Below, one piece after another: positions 17,042 through 25,922 of a DNA stretch of 64,000 nt. Positions within the stretch are counted from its first letter, which is position 1; the number at the start of each line of letters is the position of its first letter. The stretch is taken from the NCBI RefSeq assembly GCF_024169245.1, contig NZ_JALJWP010000001.1, positions 3,287,501 to 3,351,500 on the forward strand. Reading direction: 5' to 3'. This DNA is from Pseudomonas koreensis (GTDB lineage Bacteria > Pseudomonadota > Gammaproteobacteria > Pseudomonadales > Pseudomonadaceae). The position numbers and the translations under genes were made by a program. The notes under the pieces were generated by a model. It did not search any database. It was not told where the DNA came from and saw nothing but the letters and a program-made list of their open reading frames with translations.

Positions 17042-18232
17042 CTAGGCTTTACGCCAATTCAAAATCACCAGCGTCACCACCCCCGCAACGATCCCCCAGA
17101 ACGCCGAGCCAATGGAAAACAGCGTCAGCCCCGACGCCGTGACCATAAAGGTGATCAACGCTGCTTCCCGTTCCTTCGCCTCGCTCATGGCGATGCTCAA
17201 ACCATTGATGATCGAGCCGAACAGTGCGAGCGCGGCAATCGACAGCACCAGTTCTTTCGGCAGCGCGGCAAACAGGGCCGCCAACGTCGCGCCGAACACC
17301 CCGGCAATCCCGTAGAACACCCCGCACCACACCGCCGCGGTGTAGCGCTTGTTGCGATCTTCATGGGCATGCGGGCCGGTGCAGATCGCCGCGCTGATCG
17401 CCGCGAGGTTGATGCCGTGGGAGCCGAACGGCGCCAGCAACAGCGAGGCGATGCCGGTGGTGGTGATCAGTGGCGAGGCCGGGACGTTATAGCCATCGGC
17501 ACGCAGCACGGCGATGCCGGGCATGTTCTGCGAGGTCATCGCCACCACGAACAGCGGAATACCGATGCTGATGGTCGCGGCCAGGGAGAAGTGCGGCGTG
17601 GTCCAGACCGGGGTGGCCACCTCCAGGTGAAAACCGCTGAAATCCAGCAACCCCATAAAGCCCGACAGCGCAGTGCCGATCAGCAGCGCCGCGAGCACGG
17701 CATAGCGTGGCGACAGGCGCTTGACCAGCAGATAAGTGAAGAACATCCCCAGCACCAGCCCGGTACGGTGTTGCGCGGCGACGAAGATTTCGCTGCCGAT
17801 CTTGAACAGAATCCCTGCCAGCAGAGCTGCCGCCAAAGATGCCGGGATCTTTTTCACCAGCCGTTCGAAGCTGCCGGTCAGGCCGCAGATCGTCACCAGT
17901 ACCGCGCACGTGATGTAGGCGCCGATCGCCTCGCCGTAACTGACGCCGCCCAGGCTGGTGATCAGCAACGCCGCGCCAGGGGTCGACCAGGCAATGGTGA
18001 TCGGAGTGCGATAGCGCAGCGACAGGCCGATCGAGCACACCGCCATGCCGATCGAGATCGCCCAGATCCACGAGGAAATCTGCCCGCTGCTCAGGCCGGC
18101 CGCTTGCCCGGCCTGGAACATCAGCACCAGCGAACTGGTGTAACCGGTCATCATCGCGATGAAACCGGCGACGATGGCGGAAGGCGAAGTATCGGCCAGA
18201 GGGCGCAGGCGGGCGTGGGTGGCGTCGGTCAT
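17042..18232 (-). CDS. benE: BenE family benzoate/H+ symporter-type permease
   Basis: 396 residues, about 11-12 hydrophobic segments, with family stretches SIVAGFIAMMTGYTSS-like at the N-terminus, TPGAALL and HGINLAAISAAICTG. An inner-membrane carrier for aromatic acids by family. No benzoate catabolic gene is nearby; instead it is divergent from a GntR regulator next to purine genes, so the true substrate may differ. The ATG at 18232 with AAGGAA upstream is preferred over the long in-frame extension, which runs through a REP element. Confidence 0.8.
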   Translation of the reverse strand: MTDATHARLRPLADTSPSAIVAGFIAMMTGYTSSLVLMFQAGQAAGLSSGQISSWIWAISIGMAVCSIGLSLRYRTPITIAWSTPGAALLITSLGGVSYGEAIGAYITCAVLVTICGLTGSFERLVKKIPASLAAALLAGILFKIGSEIFVAAQHRTGLVLGMFFTYLLVKRLSPRYAVLAALLIGTALSGFMGLLDFSGFHLEVATPVWTTPHFSLAATISIGIPLFVVAMTSQNMPGIAVLRADGYNVPASPLITTTGIASLLLAPFGSHGINLAAISAAICTGPHAHEDRNKRYTAAVWCGVFYGIAGVFGATLAALFAALPKELVLSIAALALFGSIINGLSIAMSEAKEREAALITFMVTASGLTLFSIGSAFWGIVAGVVTLVILNWRKA

Positions 18233-18280
18233 GACGGCGGTGTTCCTTATACCAATGGAGATGTCCCCTTTGACGCAATC

Positions 18281-18377
18281 CCCCTGTAGGAGTGAGCCTG
18301 CTCGCGATGGCGGTGTGTCAGTCGAATTATCTCTGAATGACACACCGTCATCGCGAGCAGGCTCACTCCTACAGGGG
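18281..18377. repeat. REP-like inverted repeat, 'GTAGGAGTGAGCCTGCTCGCGA' family
   Basis: Near-perfect arms CCCCTGTAGGAGTGAGCCTG and complement around a short spacer, unusually in a divergent promoter gap (permease/GntR regulator) instead of a 3' end. Confidence 0.9.
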
Positions 18378-18485
18378 ATTGTGCGTAGAAGGCGGATTCT
18401 GCGATCAAGCCTAAACTCAAACCTTACGAATCGTTGCAATACAGCCGAAGGCGCAAACAGCCGTACAGTCGTGTTGCCACCATTC

Positions 18486-18497
18486 ATTGTGTACAAT
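18486..18497. promoter_or_regulatory. Candidate GntR operator
   Basis: ATTGTGTACAAT is a palindrome with TTGT-N2-ACAA form, the shape bound by many FadR-subfamily GntR proteins. It sits 93 bases before the regulator start, in the divergent gap with the BenE-like gene. Confidence 0.5.
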
Positions 18498-18589
18498 CGC
18501 GCTGTTTTTTACGCGATACTTGCCAGCGACCTACTGTGCCGTATTACAGTCACGGTCTATTCGCCGCAGTTTTCCCGACTCGAGTGCCC

Positions 18590-19354
18590 ATGAACGAACA
18601 GTTGCAACCCCTCAAGAAACAACCGCGAGCAGGCAAAGCCGGCCGCAGCGGGACCCAGGACGATATTGTCTACGCGCATATCTTCGAGGCCATCCTCGAA
18701 CAGCGCCTGGCGCCCGGCACCAAATTGAGCGAAGAAGCGCTGGGGGAAATCTTCGGGGTCAGCCGCACCATCATTCGCCGCGCGCTGTCGCGTCTGGCCC
18801 ATGAAGGCGTGGTGCTGTTGCGGCCGAACCGTGGCGCGGTGGTCGCCAGCCCGAGCGTTGAAGAGGCGCGTCAGGTTTTCCTAGCCCGGCGTCTGGTCGA
18901 ACGCGCCATTACCGAATTGGCCGTGCAACACGCCACCGCTGAGCAGATCGCCGAACTGCGGCAGATGGTCAATGATGAACGCGACAGTTTCTCCCGTGGT
19001 GATCGCGGCGCCGGTATTCGTCTGTCGGGCGAGTTCCATCTGAAACTGGCAGAAGCGGCGATGAACGCACCGTTGATCAGCTTCCAGCGCAGCCTGGTTT
19101 CGCAGACTTCGCTGATCATTGCCCAGTATGAAAGCGGCAACCGCTCGCACTGCTCGTACGACGAACACACTCAACTGATCGACGCGATCGAGAAGCGCGA
19201 CGGCGAACTGGCGGTGAGCCTGATGATGCACCACATGGATCACATCGACAGCAAGCTCAACCTCGACGAGGAAGGCGCGTCGGATGACTTGCATGCGGTG
19301 TTCTCGCATTTGTTGCAGACCAAAAAGCCGGGGCGCTCGAGCGCCAAGCTCTGA
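18590..19354 (+). CDS. GntR family regulator, FadR (FCD) subfamily
   Basis: 254 residues: an N-terminal winged helix (EQRLAPGTKLSEEALGEIFG, VSRTIIRRALSRLAHEGVV) and a C-terminal FCD ligand domain with its metal-binding-type histidines (GEFHLKLAEAA, HTQLIDAIEKRD, MMHHMDHI). The ATG at 18590 is chosen because homologues begin near here and the upstream extension crosses the promoter region. It is convergent with guanine deaminase and divergent from the permease. By P. aeruginosa synteny (recalled) it probably controls purine catabolism or the adjacent permease. Confidence 0.87.
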   Translation: MNEQLQPLKKQPRAGKAGRSGTQDDIVYAHIFEAILEQRLAPGTKLSEEALGEIFGVSRTIIRRALSRLAHEGVVLLRPNRGAVVASPSVEEARQVFLARRLVERAITELAVQHATAEQIAELRQMVNDERDSFSRGDRGAGIRLSGEFHLKLAEAAMNAPLISFQRSLVSQTSLIIAQYESGNRSHCSYDEHTQLIDAIEKRDGELAVSLMMHHMDHIDSKLNLDEEGASDDLHAVFSHLLQTKKPGRSSAKL

Positions 19355-19373
19355 TCTGAAACCGAGTCGCGGC

Positions 19374-19441
19374 ATTCGCGAGCAGGCTCGCTCCCACAGG
19401 GGAATGCATTTCAAAGGTGGGAGCGAGCCTGCTCGCGAAGA
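19374..19441. repeat. REP-like inverted repeat, 'GTGGGAGCGAGCCTGCTCGCGAA' family
   Basis: Arms TTCGCGAGCAGGCTCGCTCC and complement; the same family is at 48292-48366. Located in the convergent GntR-guanine deaminase gap. Confidence 0.88.
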
Positions 19442-19457
19442 CAATCTGACCGCCAAC

Positions 19458-19495
19458 AAAAATCCCCCGGGGCGTGCACCACCGGGGGATTTTTT
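19458..19495. terminator. Bidirectional terminator between the GntR gene and guanine deaminase
   Basis: Stem ATCCCCCGG/CCGGGGGAT with A and T tracts on both sides, so it can stop both convergent transcripts. Confidence 0.9.
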
Positions 19496-19511
19496 ATGCC
19501 TTGGAAAAGGC

Positions 19512-20816
19512 TTAGCGCTGATGCACCAACGCCCCCGCCGCATACGTCTGCGCCACGGTGCGGTCATCCCCCAGCGTCATCAGCACGAACAACGTCTCGG
19601 CAATGTTCTTGGACTGCTTCAAGCGATAGCTGAGCAGCGGCGTGGCGTTGTAATCCAGCACCAGGAAGTCGGCGTCACTGCCCGGTTGCAGATTGCCAAT
19701 TTTATCTTCCAGACGCAGCGCCCGCGCACCACCCAGGGTCGCCAGATACAGCGACTTGAATGGGCTCAGCCGCGCGCCCTGCAGTTGCATCACTTTGTAA
19801 GCTTCGTTCAGCGTCTGCAGCAGCGAGAAACTGGTGCCGCCGCCGACGTCGGTACCGAGGCCGACATTGAGCTTGTGCTTCTCGGCCATCGGCAGGTTGA
19901 ACAGGCCGCTGCCGAGGAACAGGTTCGAGGTCGGGCAGAACGAGACCGCCGAGCCGGTTTCCGCCAGCCGTGCGCATTCGTCATCACACAGGTGCACGCC
20001 GTGGGCGAACACCGATCGCTCGCCGAGCAGTTGATAGTGATCGTAAACATCGAGGTAGCCCTTGCGCTCCGGGAACAGTTCCTTGACCCACTCGATTTCC
20101 TTGAGGTTTTCGCTGATGTGGGTCTGCATGTACAGATCCGGGTATTCCGTCAGCAGCTGCCCGGCGAGGGTCAGTTGTTCCGGGCTGCTGGTGGGGGCGA
20201 AGCGCGGCGTCACCGCGTAATGCAAACGGCCCTTGCCGTGCCAGCGTTCGATCAGCGCCTTGCTGTCGACGTAGCTCGATTCGGCGGTATCGACCAGATA
20301 GTCTGGGGCATTGCGGTCCATCATCACCTTGCCGGCGATCATGCGCAGGTCGAGCTTCTCGGCGGCTTCGAAAAACGAATTCACCGATTGCGGATGGACG
20401 CTGCCGAACACTAGCGCGGTGGTGGTGCCGTTGCGCAGCAGTTCCTTGATGAAGATGTCGGCGACTTCGTCGGCGTGGGCCTTGTCGCCAAACTGGCTTT
20501 CGCAGGGGAAGGTGTAGGTGTTCAACCAATCGAGCAATTGCTCGCCGTAGGCGCCGGCCATGCCGGTTTGCGGCAGGTGAATATGTGTGTCGATGAAGCC
20601 CGGGGTAATCAGCGCATCCTGATGGTGATTGATCTCGATATCCGCCGGCAGGGTTGGCAGCAGTTCGCTGGCGTGGCCGACGGCGCTGATCTTGCCGTCA
20701 TCGACCACCAGCAGGCCGTCCTCGAAATATTCGTAGGAGGCTTCGATGCCGACTTCGGCAGGGTCGGCGATGCTGTGCAGGATGGCGGCGCGGTAGGCTT
20801 TGCGAGTCAGAGGCAT
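19512..20816 (-). CDS. guaD: Guanine deaminase
   Basis: 434 residues of the metal-dependent amidohydrolase fold that converts guanine to xanthine and ammonia in the cytoplasm. Metal ligands are visible in TPGFIDTHIHLPQTG, QTHISENLKEIEW, VFAHGVHLCDDE and GLGTDVGGGTSFSLL. It feeds xanthine to the dehydrogenase encoded just upstream (xdhABC); the xdhC stop lies 13 bases before its start, so all four genes are probably one operon transcribed leftward. Confidence 0.95.
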   Translation of the reverse strand: MPLTRKAYRAAILHSIADPAEVGIEASYEYFEDGLLVVDDGKISAVGHASELLPTLPADIEINHHQDALITPGFIDTHIHLPQTGMAGAYGEQLLDWLNTYTFPCESQFGDKAHADEVADIFIKELLRNGTTTALVFGSVHPQSVNSFFEAAEKLDLRMIAGKVMMDRNAPDYLVDTAESSYVDSKALIERWHGKGRLHYAVTPRFAPTSSPEQLTLAGQLLTEYPDLYMQTHISENLKEIEWVKELFPERKGYLDVYDHYQLLGERSVFAHGVHLCDDECARLAETGSAVSFCPTSNLFLGSGLFNLPMAEKHKLNVGLGTDVGGGTSFSLLQTLNEAYKVMQLQGARLSPFKSLYLATLGGARALRLEDKIGNLQPGSDADFLVLDYNATPLLSYRLKQSKNIAETLFVLMTLGDDRTVAQTYAAGALVHQR

Positions 20817-20829
20817 GAGGGTTCTCTAA

Positions 20830-21687
20830 TCAGTTTGAGGCTTTGAGTTTGGCCGCCTGACTGCGGCGCGAGGCGGGCAGCAGTCGGGCAATCGGTTCGG
20901 CGCGGGCACTGTGCTGGCCGAAATTGGCGTTGTAGGTAGCGATGATTTCGCCGGCGATGGAGATGGCGATTTCCACAGGCAATTTGCCTTTGACTTCGCC
21001 GATGCCCATCGGGCAGCGCATGCGTTGCACCACGTTCGGGTCGAAACCACGATCGCGCAGGCGGTGTTCGAATTTAGCGCGTTTGGTTTTTGAGCCGATC
21101 AGGCCGAACCAAGTGAAGTCGTTGCGCTTGAGAATCGCGGCGGTCAGCTCCAGGTCGAGCTGATGGTTGTGGGTCATGACGATGCAGTAGCTGCCGGCGG
21201 GCAGGTCATCGACTTCATCCACCGGTTCTTCGCTGACGATTTTACGCACGCCGTGGGGGATGTGTTCGGGGAACTCGGCCTCGCGCGAATCGATCCAGCG
21301 CACCCGGCAGGGCAGGCTGGCCAGCAGCGGCACGAGGGTGCGACCGACATGGCCGGCACCGAACACGGCAATCTGCGCCTGCACCTGGCCCATCGGTTCG
21401 AACAGCAACACGGTGGCGCCACCGCAGCACTGGCCCAGGCTGGCGCCGAGGCTGAAGCGCTCCAGATGCGTGTCCTGCTTACCGCTGGCGAGCATCTCGC
21501 GGGCGATCTGCATGGCTTTGAATTCCAGATGGCCGCCACCAATGGTGTCGAACAGGCGCTCGGCACTGACGACCATTTTCGAGCCGGCGTTGCGTGGCGT
21601 CGAACCGAGTTCTTCGATGATCGTCACCAGCACACAGGGCTCGCCCTGATTCTGCAGGTCGGCGAGGGCGTCGATCCAGTTGTACAT
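20830..21687 (-). CDS. xdhC: Xanthine dehydrogenase accessory protein XdhC
   Basis: 285 residues; a molybdenum-cofactor chaperone that delivers sulphurated Moco to XdhB. Family marks: LVTIIEELGSTPRNAGSKMVV, GGGHLEFKAMQ, GASLGQCCGGATVLLFEP, and the Rossmann-like C-terminal part with FGAGHVGRTLVPLLA and GLIGSKTKRAKFEHRL. I prefer the ATG at 21687 (AGAGG 5 bases upstream) to the GTG at 21693. Normal XdhC length is about 280 residues. Confidence 0.93.
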   Translation of the reverse strand: MYNWIDALADLQNQGEPCVLVTIIEELGSTPRNAGSKMVVSAERLFDTIGGGHLEFKAMQIAREMLASGKQDTHLERFSLGASLGQCCGGATVLLFEPMGQVQAQIAVFGAGHVGRTLVPLLASLPCRVRWIDSREAEFPEHIPHGVRKIVSEEPVDEVDDLPAGSYCIVMTHNHQLDLELTAAILKRNDFTWFGLIGSKTKRAKFEHRLRDRGFDPNVVQRMRCPMGIGEVKGKLPVEIAISIAGEIIATYNANFGQHSARAEPIARLLPASRRSQAAKLKASN

Positions 21688-21699
21688 ACACACCTCTCA

Positions 21700-21812
21700 G
21701 ATCGTTCCCACGCTCTGCATGGGAATGCATCACTGGACGCTCCGCGTCCGCTGTTCAGGATGCGACGCAGAGCGTCGCGAGCTGCATTCCCACGCAGAGC
21801 GTGGGAACGATC
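21700..21812. repeat. Intra-operon inverted repeat, 'GATCGTTCCCACGCTC' family
   Basis: Outer arms GATCGTTCCCACGCTCTGC and complement enclose nested shorter palindromes. It fills almost the whole xdhB-xdhC gap, so it is transcribed within the operon. A sister copy lies at 33704-33810. Confidence 0.88.
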
Positions 21813-21813
21813 A

Positions 21814-24207
21814 TCAAACAACCGCGGTTTCAGCTTCGACAGCTTTCACCGCTTTGAGCTGACGCATCTGCTCACACCCCCACAACACCCGCTCCGGCGT
21901 GGCCGGTGCGTCGATTTTCGGCTGATGCTGATAATCACCGAGGCTCGCCACCGCGTCCTTGATCGCGCACCACGCGGCGATGCCGAGCATGAACGGCGGT
22001 TCACCGACAGCCTTGGAATGAAACACCGTGTCTTCCGGGTTCTTGCGGTTTTCCACCAGCTTCACCCGCAGATCCAGTGGCATGTCGGCCACCGCCGGGA
22101 TCTTGTAGCTGGCCGGGCCGTTGGTCATCAGCTTGCCTTTGTTGTTCCAGACCAGTTCTTCCATGGTCAGCCAGCCCATGCCCTGAATGAAGCCACCCTC
22201 GACCTGGCCGATGTCGATGGACGGGTTCAGCGAGGCGCCGACGTCGTGAAGAATGTCGGTACGCAGCATCTTGTACTCGCCGGTCAGGGTGTCGACGATC
22301 ACTTCGCAGCAGGCTGCGCCGAAAGCGAAGTAATAGAACGGACGACCCCGAGCCTGACTGCGGTCGTAGTAGATTTTCGGGGTCTTGTAGAACCCGGTGC
22401 TCGACAGCGAGACCTGGTTGAAATACGCCTGTTGGACCAGCGCCTCGAAGGTCAGGATCTGTTCGCGCACACGCACGTGGCCGTTGCGGAATTCGACGTC
22501 TTCTTCGCTGACCTTGTAGTGTCGCGCAGCGAATTCGACCAAGCGTTGCTTGATGGTCTGGGCTGCGTTCTGCGCGGCTTTGCCGTTCAGGTCAGCGCCG
22601 CTGGAGGCCGCGGTCGGCGAGGTGTTTGGCACCTTGTCGGTGTTGGTCGCGGTGATCTGCACGCGATCGATTTCGACCTGGAACACTTCGGCCACGACCT
22701 GGGCAACTTTGGTGTTCAAGCCCTGACCCATTTCCGTGCCGCCGTGGTTCAGGTGGATGCTGCCGTCGGTGTAGATGTGGATCAGCGCACCGGCCTGATT
22801 GAGGAAACTGGCGGTGAAGGAAATACCGAATTTCACCGGGGTCAGCGCCAGGCCTTTTTTCAGAATCGGGCTGTTGGCGTTGTAGCGACGAATCGCTTCA
22901 CGACGTTCGGCGTACTGGCTGCTTTCTTCCAGTTCGGCGGTCATCTCTTCGAGCATGTTGTGCTCGACGGTCTGGTAGTAGTGGGTGACGTTGCGCTCGG
23001 TCTTGCCGTAGTAGTTGGCCTTGCGCACCGCCAGCGGATCGAGCTTCAAGTGACGGGCAATTGCGTCCATCACTTCCTCGATGGCGACCATGCCCTGTGG
23101 GCCGCCGAAGCCACGATAAGCGGTGTTCGACGCGGTGTTGGTCTTGCAACGGTGACCGTTGATGGTCGCATCGCCGAGATAGTAGGAGTTGTCCGAGTGG
23201 AACATCGCCCGGTCAACGATCGAGGCGGACAGGTCCGGCGAGCAGCCGCAGTTGCCGGCCAGCTCCATGTTGATCCCGTGCAGACGGCCGCTGCCGTCGA
23301 AGCCGACGTCGTACTCGACGTAGAACGGGTGACGTTTGCCGGTCATCAGCATGTCTTCGACACGCGGCAGGCGCATCTTGGTCGGCTGGCCGGTGAGGTG
23401 CGCGACCACCGCGCACAGGCACGCCGGGCTCGCGGCCTGGGTTTCCTTGCCGCCGAAACCACCGCCCATGCGGCGCATGTCGACGACAATTTTGTTCATC
23501 GACACGTCGAGCACTTCGGCGACCAGTTTCTGCACTTCGGTCGGGTTCTGCGTCGAGCAATAAACGATCATGCCGCCGTCTTCGGTGGGCATCACCGAGG
23601 AGATTTGTGTCTCCAGATAGAAGTGCTCCTGGCCGCCGATGTGCAGCGTGCCCTGAATGCGGTGTTCAGCCGTGGCCAGTGCAGAGGCCGAGTCGCCGCG
23701 CTGATGGGTGTGGCTGTCGAGCACGAAGTGGCGTTTGCGCAGGGCTTCGACGACGTCGAGCACCGGTTCCAGATCTTCGTATTCGATGATCGCCGCCATC
23801 GCTGCTTTGCGCGCGGTTTCCAGGTCTTTCGCCGCGACCGCCAGCACCGGTTGGCCGACGAACTGCACGTCATCGATCGCCAGCAATGGGTCGCCCGGCA
23901 TCAGTGGGCCGATGTCTTTAAGGCCCGGCACGTCTTCGTGGGTAATGACGATGCGCACGCCTTCGAAGGCGTAGCACGGCGACGTGTCGATGTTGAGGAT
24001 TTTCGCGTGGGCGCGGTCCGACAGGCGCGCATACAGGTGCAACTGGTTGGGGAATTCCAGGCGATCATCGATGTACTGCGCTTCACCGGACACATGCTTG
24101 GCGGCGCTGTCGTGCTTGACGCTGCGGCCGACACCGGTGGTCAGGTCCTGGGCGAACAGTTCGGCCAGCTCAGCCTGAGTTTTCTCTACGGCGTGATGGT
24201 TAGACAT
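21814..24207 (-). CDS. xdhB: Xanthine dehydrogenase, molybdopterin-binding subunit
   Basis: 797 residues, normal for the split bacterial enzyme. Oxidises hypoxanthine and xanthine to uric acid. Moco-domain motifs include GGFGGKETQA, AYRGFGGPQGM, NHGGTEMGQGLNTKVAQV and the C-terminal catalytic glutamate region KAVGEPPFMLG. It overlaps the end of xdhA by 8 bases, showing translational coupling. Confidence 0.96.
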   Translation of the reverse strand: MSNHHAVEKTQAELAELFAQDLTTGVGRSVKHDSAAKHVSGEAQYIDDRLEFPNQLHLYARLSDRAHAKILNIDTSPCYAFEGVRIVITHEDVPGLKDIGPLMPGDPLLAIDDVQFVGQPVLAVAAKDLETARKAAMAAIIEYEDLEPVLDVVEALRKRHFVLDSHTHQRGDSASALATAEHRIQGTLHIGGQEHFYLETQISSVMPTEDGGMIVYCSTQNPTEVQKLVAEVLDVSMNKIVVDMRRMGGGFGGKETQAASPACLCAVVAHLTGQPTKMRLPRVEDMLMTGKRHPFYVEYDVGFDGSGRLHGINMELAGNCGCSPDLSASIVDRAMFHSDNSYYLGDATINGHRCKTNTASNTAYRGFGGPQGMVAIEEVMDAIARHLKLDPLAVRKANYYGKTERNVTHYYQTVEHNMLEEMTAELEESSQYAERREAIRRYNANSPILKKGLALTPVKFGISFTASFLNQAGALIHIYTDGSIHLNHGGTEMGQGLNTKVAQVVAEVFQVEIDRVQITATNTDKVPNTSPTAASSGADLNGKAAQNAAQTIKQRLVEFAARHYKVSEEDVEFRNGHVRVREQILTFEALVQQAYFNQVSLSSTGFYKTPKIYYDRSQARGRPFYYFAFGAACCEVIVDTLTGEYKMLRTDILHDVGASLNPSIDIGQVEGGFIQGMGWLTMEELVWNNKGKLMTNGPASYKIPAVADMPLDLRVKLVENRKNPEDTVFHSKAVGEPPFMLGIAAWCAIKDAVASLGDYQHQPKIDAPATPERVLWGCEQMRQLKAVKAVEAETAVV

Positions 24208-25654
24208 AAGCGGTCACCCGAGTCTCGATGTGCGGTGTTTGCAGTTCGATGAAGTATTTGCGCAGCAGATTCTGCGCGCTGAGCAGGCGATATTCCTTGC
24301 TGGCGCGGAAGTCCGAGAGTGGCGTGAAGTCTTCGGCCAGCGCGGCGCAGGCGCGTTCGATCACGGCGTTATTGAACGGCTGACCAAGCAGCACGGCTTC
24401 GCAATGCGCAGCGCGTTTGGGGATCGCCGCCATGCCGCCGAAGGCTACACGTGCGTCGCTGATCACACCGTTGTCCACGCGCAGGTTGAACGCGGCGCAG
24501 ACGGCGGAGATATCGTCGTCCAGACGTTTCGACACTTTATAGGCGCGGAACAACTGCTCGGCGCTGGCGCGCGGGACGATGATTTTTTCGATGAACTCGC
24601 TTTCCTGCCGCGCGGTGACGCGATAGTCGATGAAGTAATCTTCCAGGTTCAGCGTGCGGCGGGTTTCGCCTTTGCACAGCACGATCTGCGCACCGAGGGC
24701 GATCAGCAGCGGTGGCGAGTCACCGATCGGCGAGGCGTTGCCGATGTTGCCGCCGAGGGTGCCCTGATTGCGGATCTGCAACGAGGCGAAGCGGTGCAGC
24801 AATTCGCCGAAGTCCGGGTACTCGGCGTTCAACGCTTCATAGCAGTCGGAGAGGGCAGTGGCGGCGCCGATCTCGATGCGATCGGCAAAGGTTTCGATGC
24901 GCTTCATTTCTGCGACGTTGCCGACGTAGATCATCACAGGCAGGGTACGGTGGAATTGAGTGACTTCCAGGGCCAGATCGGTGCCGCCAGCGAGCAGCCG
25001 GGCTTGTGGATAAGCGTCATAGAGGTCGGCCAGATCGGCCACGGTCAGCGGCACCAGGCAACGCTTGTCGCCGCTGTTGAGTTCACCGATATCGGTCGGG
25101 GCGATGGCTTTGAGGCGGGCGATGGTTTCGGCTTCGCGGGCGTCGAACTGATCCGCAGGCTTGGCGCAGCAGGATTGTTCGGCGGCGGCGAGAATCGGCC
25201 GGTAGCCGGTGCAGCGGCAGAGGTTGCCGGCCAGCGCTTCGTGGGCCTTGGCCTGATCCGGCGCATCGCTGTTCTTTTGCAGGGCGAACAACGACATGAC
25301 GAAACCGGGGGTGCAGAAGCCGCACTGTGAACCGTGGCACTCGACCATGGCTTTCTGCACGCTGTGCAGTTCGCCCTTGTGCTTGAGGTCTTCGACGCTG
25401 ATCAGTTGTTTGCCGTGCAGGGACGAGACGAAGGTCAGGCAAGAATTGAGGCTGCGATAGCGGATGTGTTCACGCCCGGTATCATCGGTCTGCAACTCGC
25501 CAACCACCACGGTGCAGGCGCCGCAATCGCCGCTGGCGCAACCTTCTTTGGTGCCGGGCTTGCCCACGTGTTCGCGCAGGTAGTTGAGCACGGTCAGATT
25601 CGGGTCCAGGGCATGCTCGCTACGGAGTTCCTGGTTAAGTAAAAACTGGATCAC
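24200..25654 (-). CDS. xdhA: Xanthine dehydrogenase, Fe-S and FAD subunit
   Basis: 484 residues. N-terminal [2Fe-2S] ferredoxin-like cluster (CASGDCGACTVVVGE), a second [2Fe-2S] cluster (HGSQCGFCTPGFVMSLFALQ; NLCRCTGYRPI) and an FAD domain (LLAGGTDLALEVTQ, TLGGNIGNASPIGDSPPLL). Passes electrons from the Moco subunit to NAD+. The start is a GTG (MIQFLLNQELRS) with GAGG 6 bases upstream. First gene of the purine operon, facing a GntR gene across tandem palindromes. Confidence 0.95.
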   Translation of the reverse strand: MIQFLLNQELRSEHALDPNLTVLNYLREHVGKPGTKEGCASGDCGACTVVVGELQTDDTGREHIRYRSLNSCLTFVSSLHGKQLISVEDLKHKGELHSVQKAMVECHGSQCGFCTPGFVMSLFALQKNSDAPDQAKAHEALAGNLCRCTGYRPILAAAEQSCCAKPADQFDAREAETIARLKAIAPTDIGELNSGDKRCLVPLTVADLADLYDAYPQARLLAGGTDLALEVTQFHRTLPVMIYVGNVAEMKRIETFADRIEIGAATALSDCYEALNAEYPDFGELLHRFASLQIRNQGTLGGNIGNASPIGDSPPLLIALGAQIVLCKGETRRTLNLEDYFIDYRVTARQESEFIEKIIVPRASAEQLFRAYKVSKRLDDDISAVCAAFNLRVDNGVISDARVAFGGMAAIPKRAAHCEAVLLGQPFNNAVIERACAALAEDFTPLSDFRASKEYRLLSAQNLLRKYFIELQTPHIETRVTAYV

Positions 25655-25711
25655 GGAAGGCCTCGCAGACTCATTATTGTTGTTAACCGACGTGAACCGA
25701 ATTTAGCAGGT

Positions 25712-25755
25712 CTGACTTTTCGGTCAATGGTTTTCTGACCTAAAGGTCAGGAAAA
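25712..25755. promoter_or_regulatory. Tandem palindromes in the xdhA / GntR divergent gap
   Basis: CTGACCTAAAGGTCAG (25735-25750) is a perfect 6-4-6 palindrome flanked by TTTT and GAAAA. A second, related imperfect copy CTGACTTTTCGGTCA lies at 25712-25726. The two are 23-24 bases apart, about two helix turns. Probable operators for the neighbouring GntR protein acting on xdhABC and on itself. Confidence 0.6.
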
Positions 25756-25922
25756 TCCATTTCGTCGATCAACAGCGTGTCTATTCAGTATTGACCTTCA
25801 TCGGTCACTGCGCTTTTTTGCGGGATTCGTGCCAAAAACCGCTGAGTGGGCACTCCGCCATGACCGTGCATTTGCGCTACACTGCGCCGCTTGTGCAGAT
25901 CGATAGAGTTTGAAGGACAACC

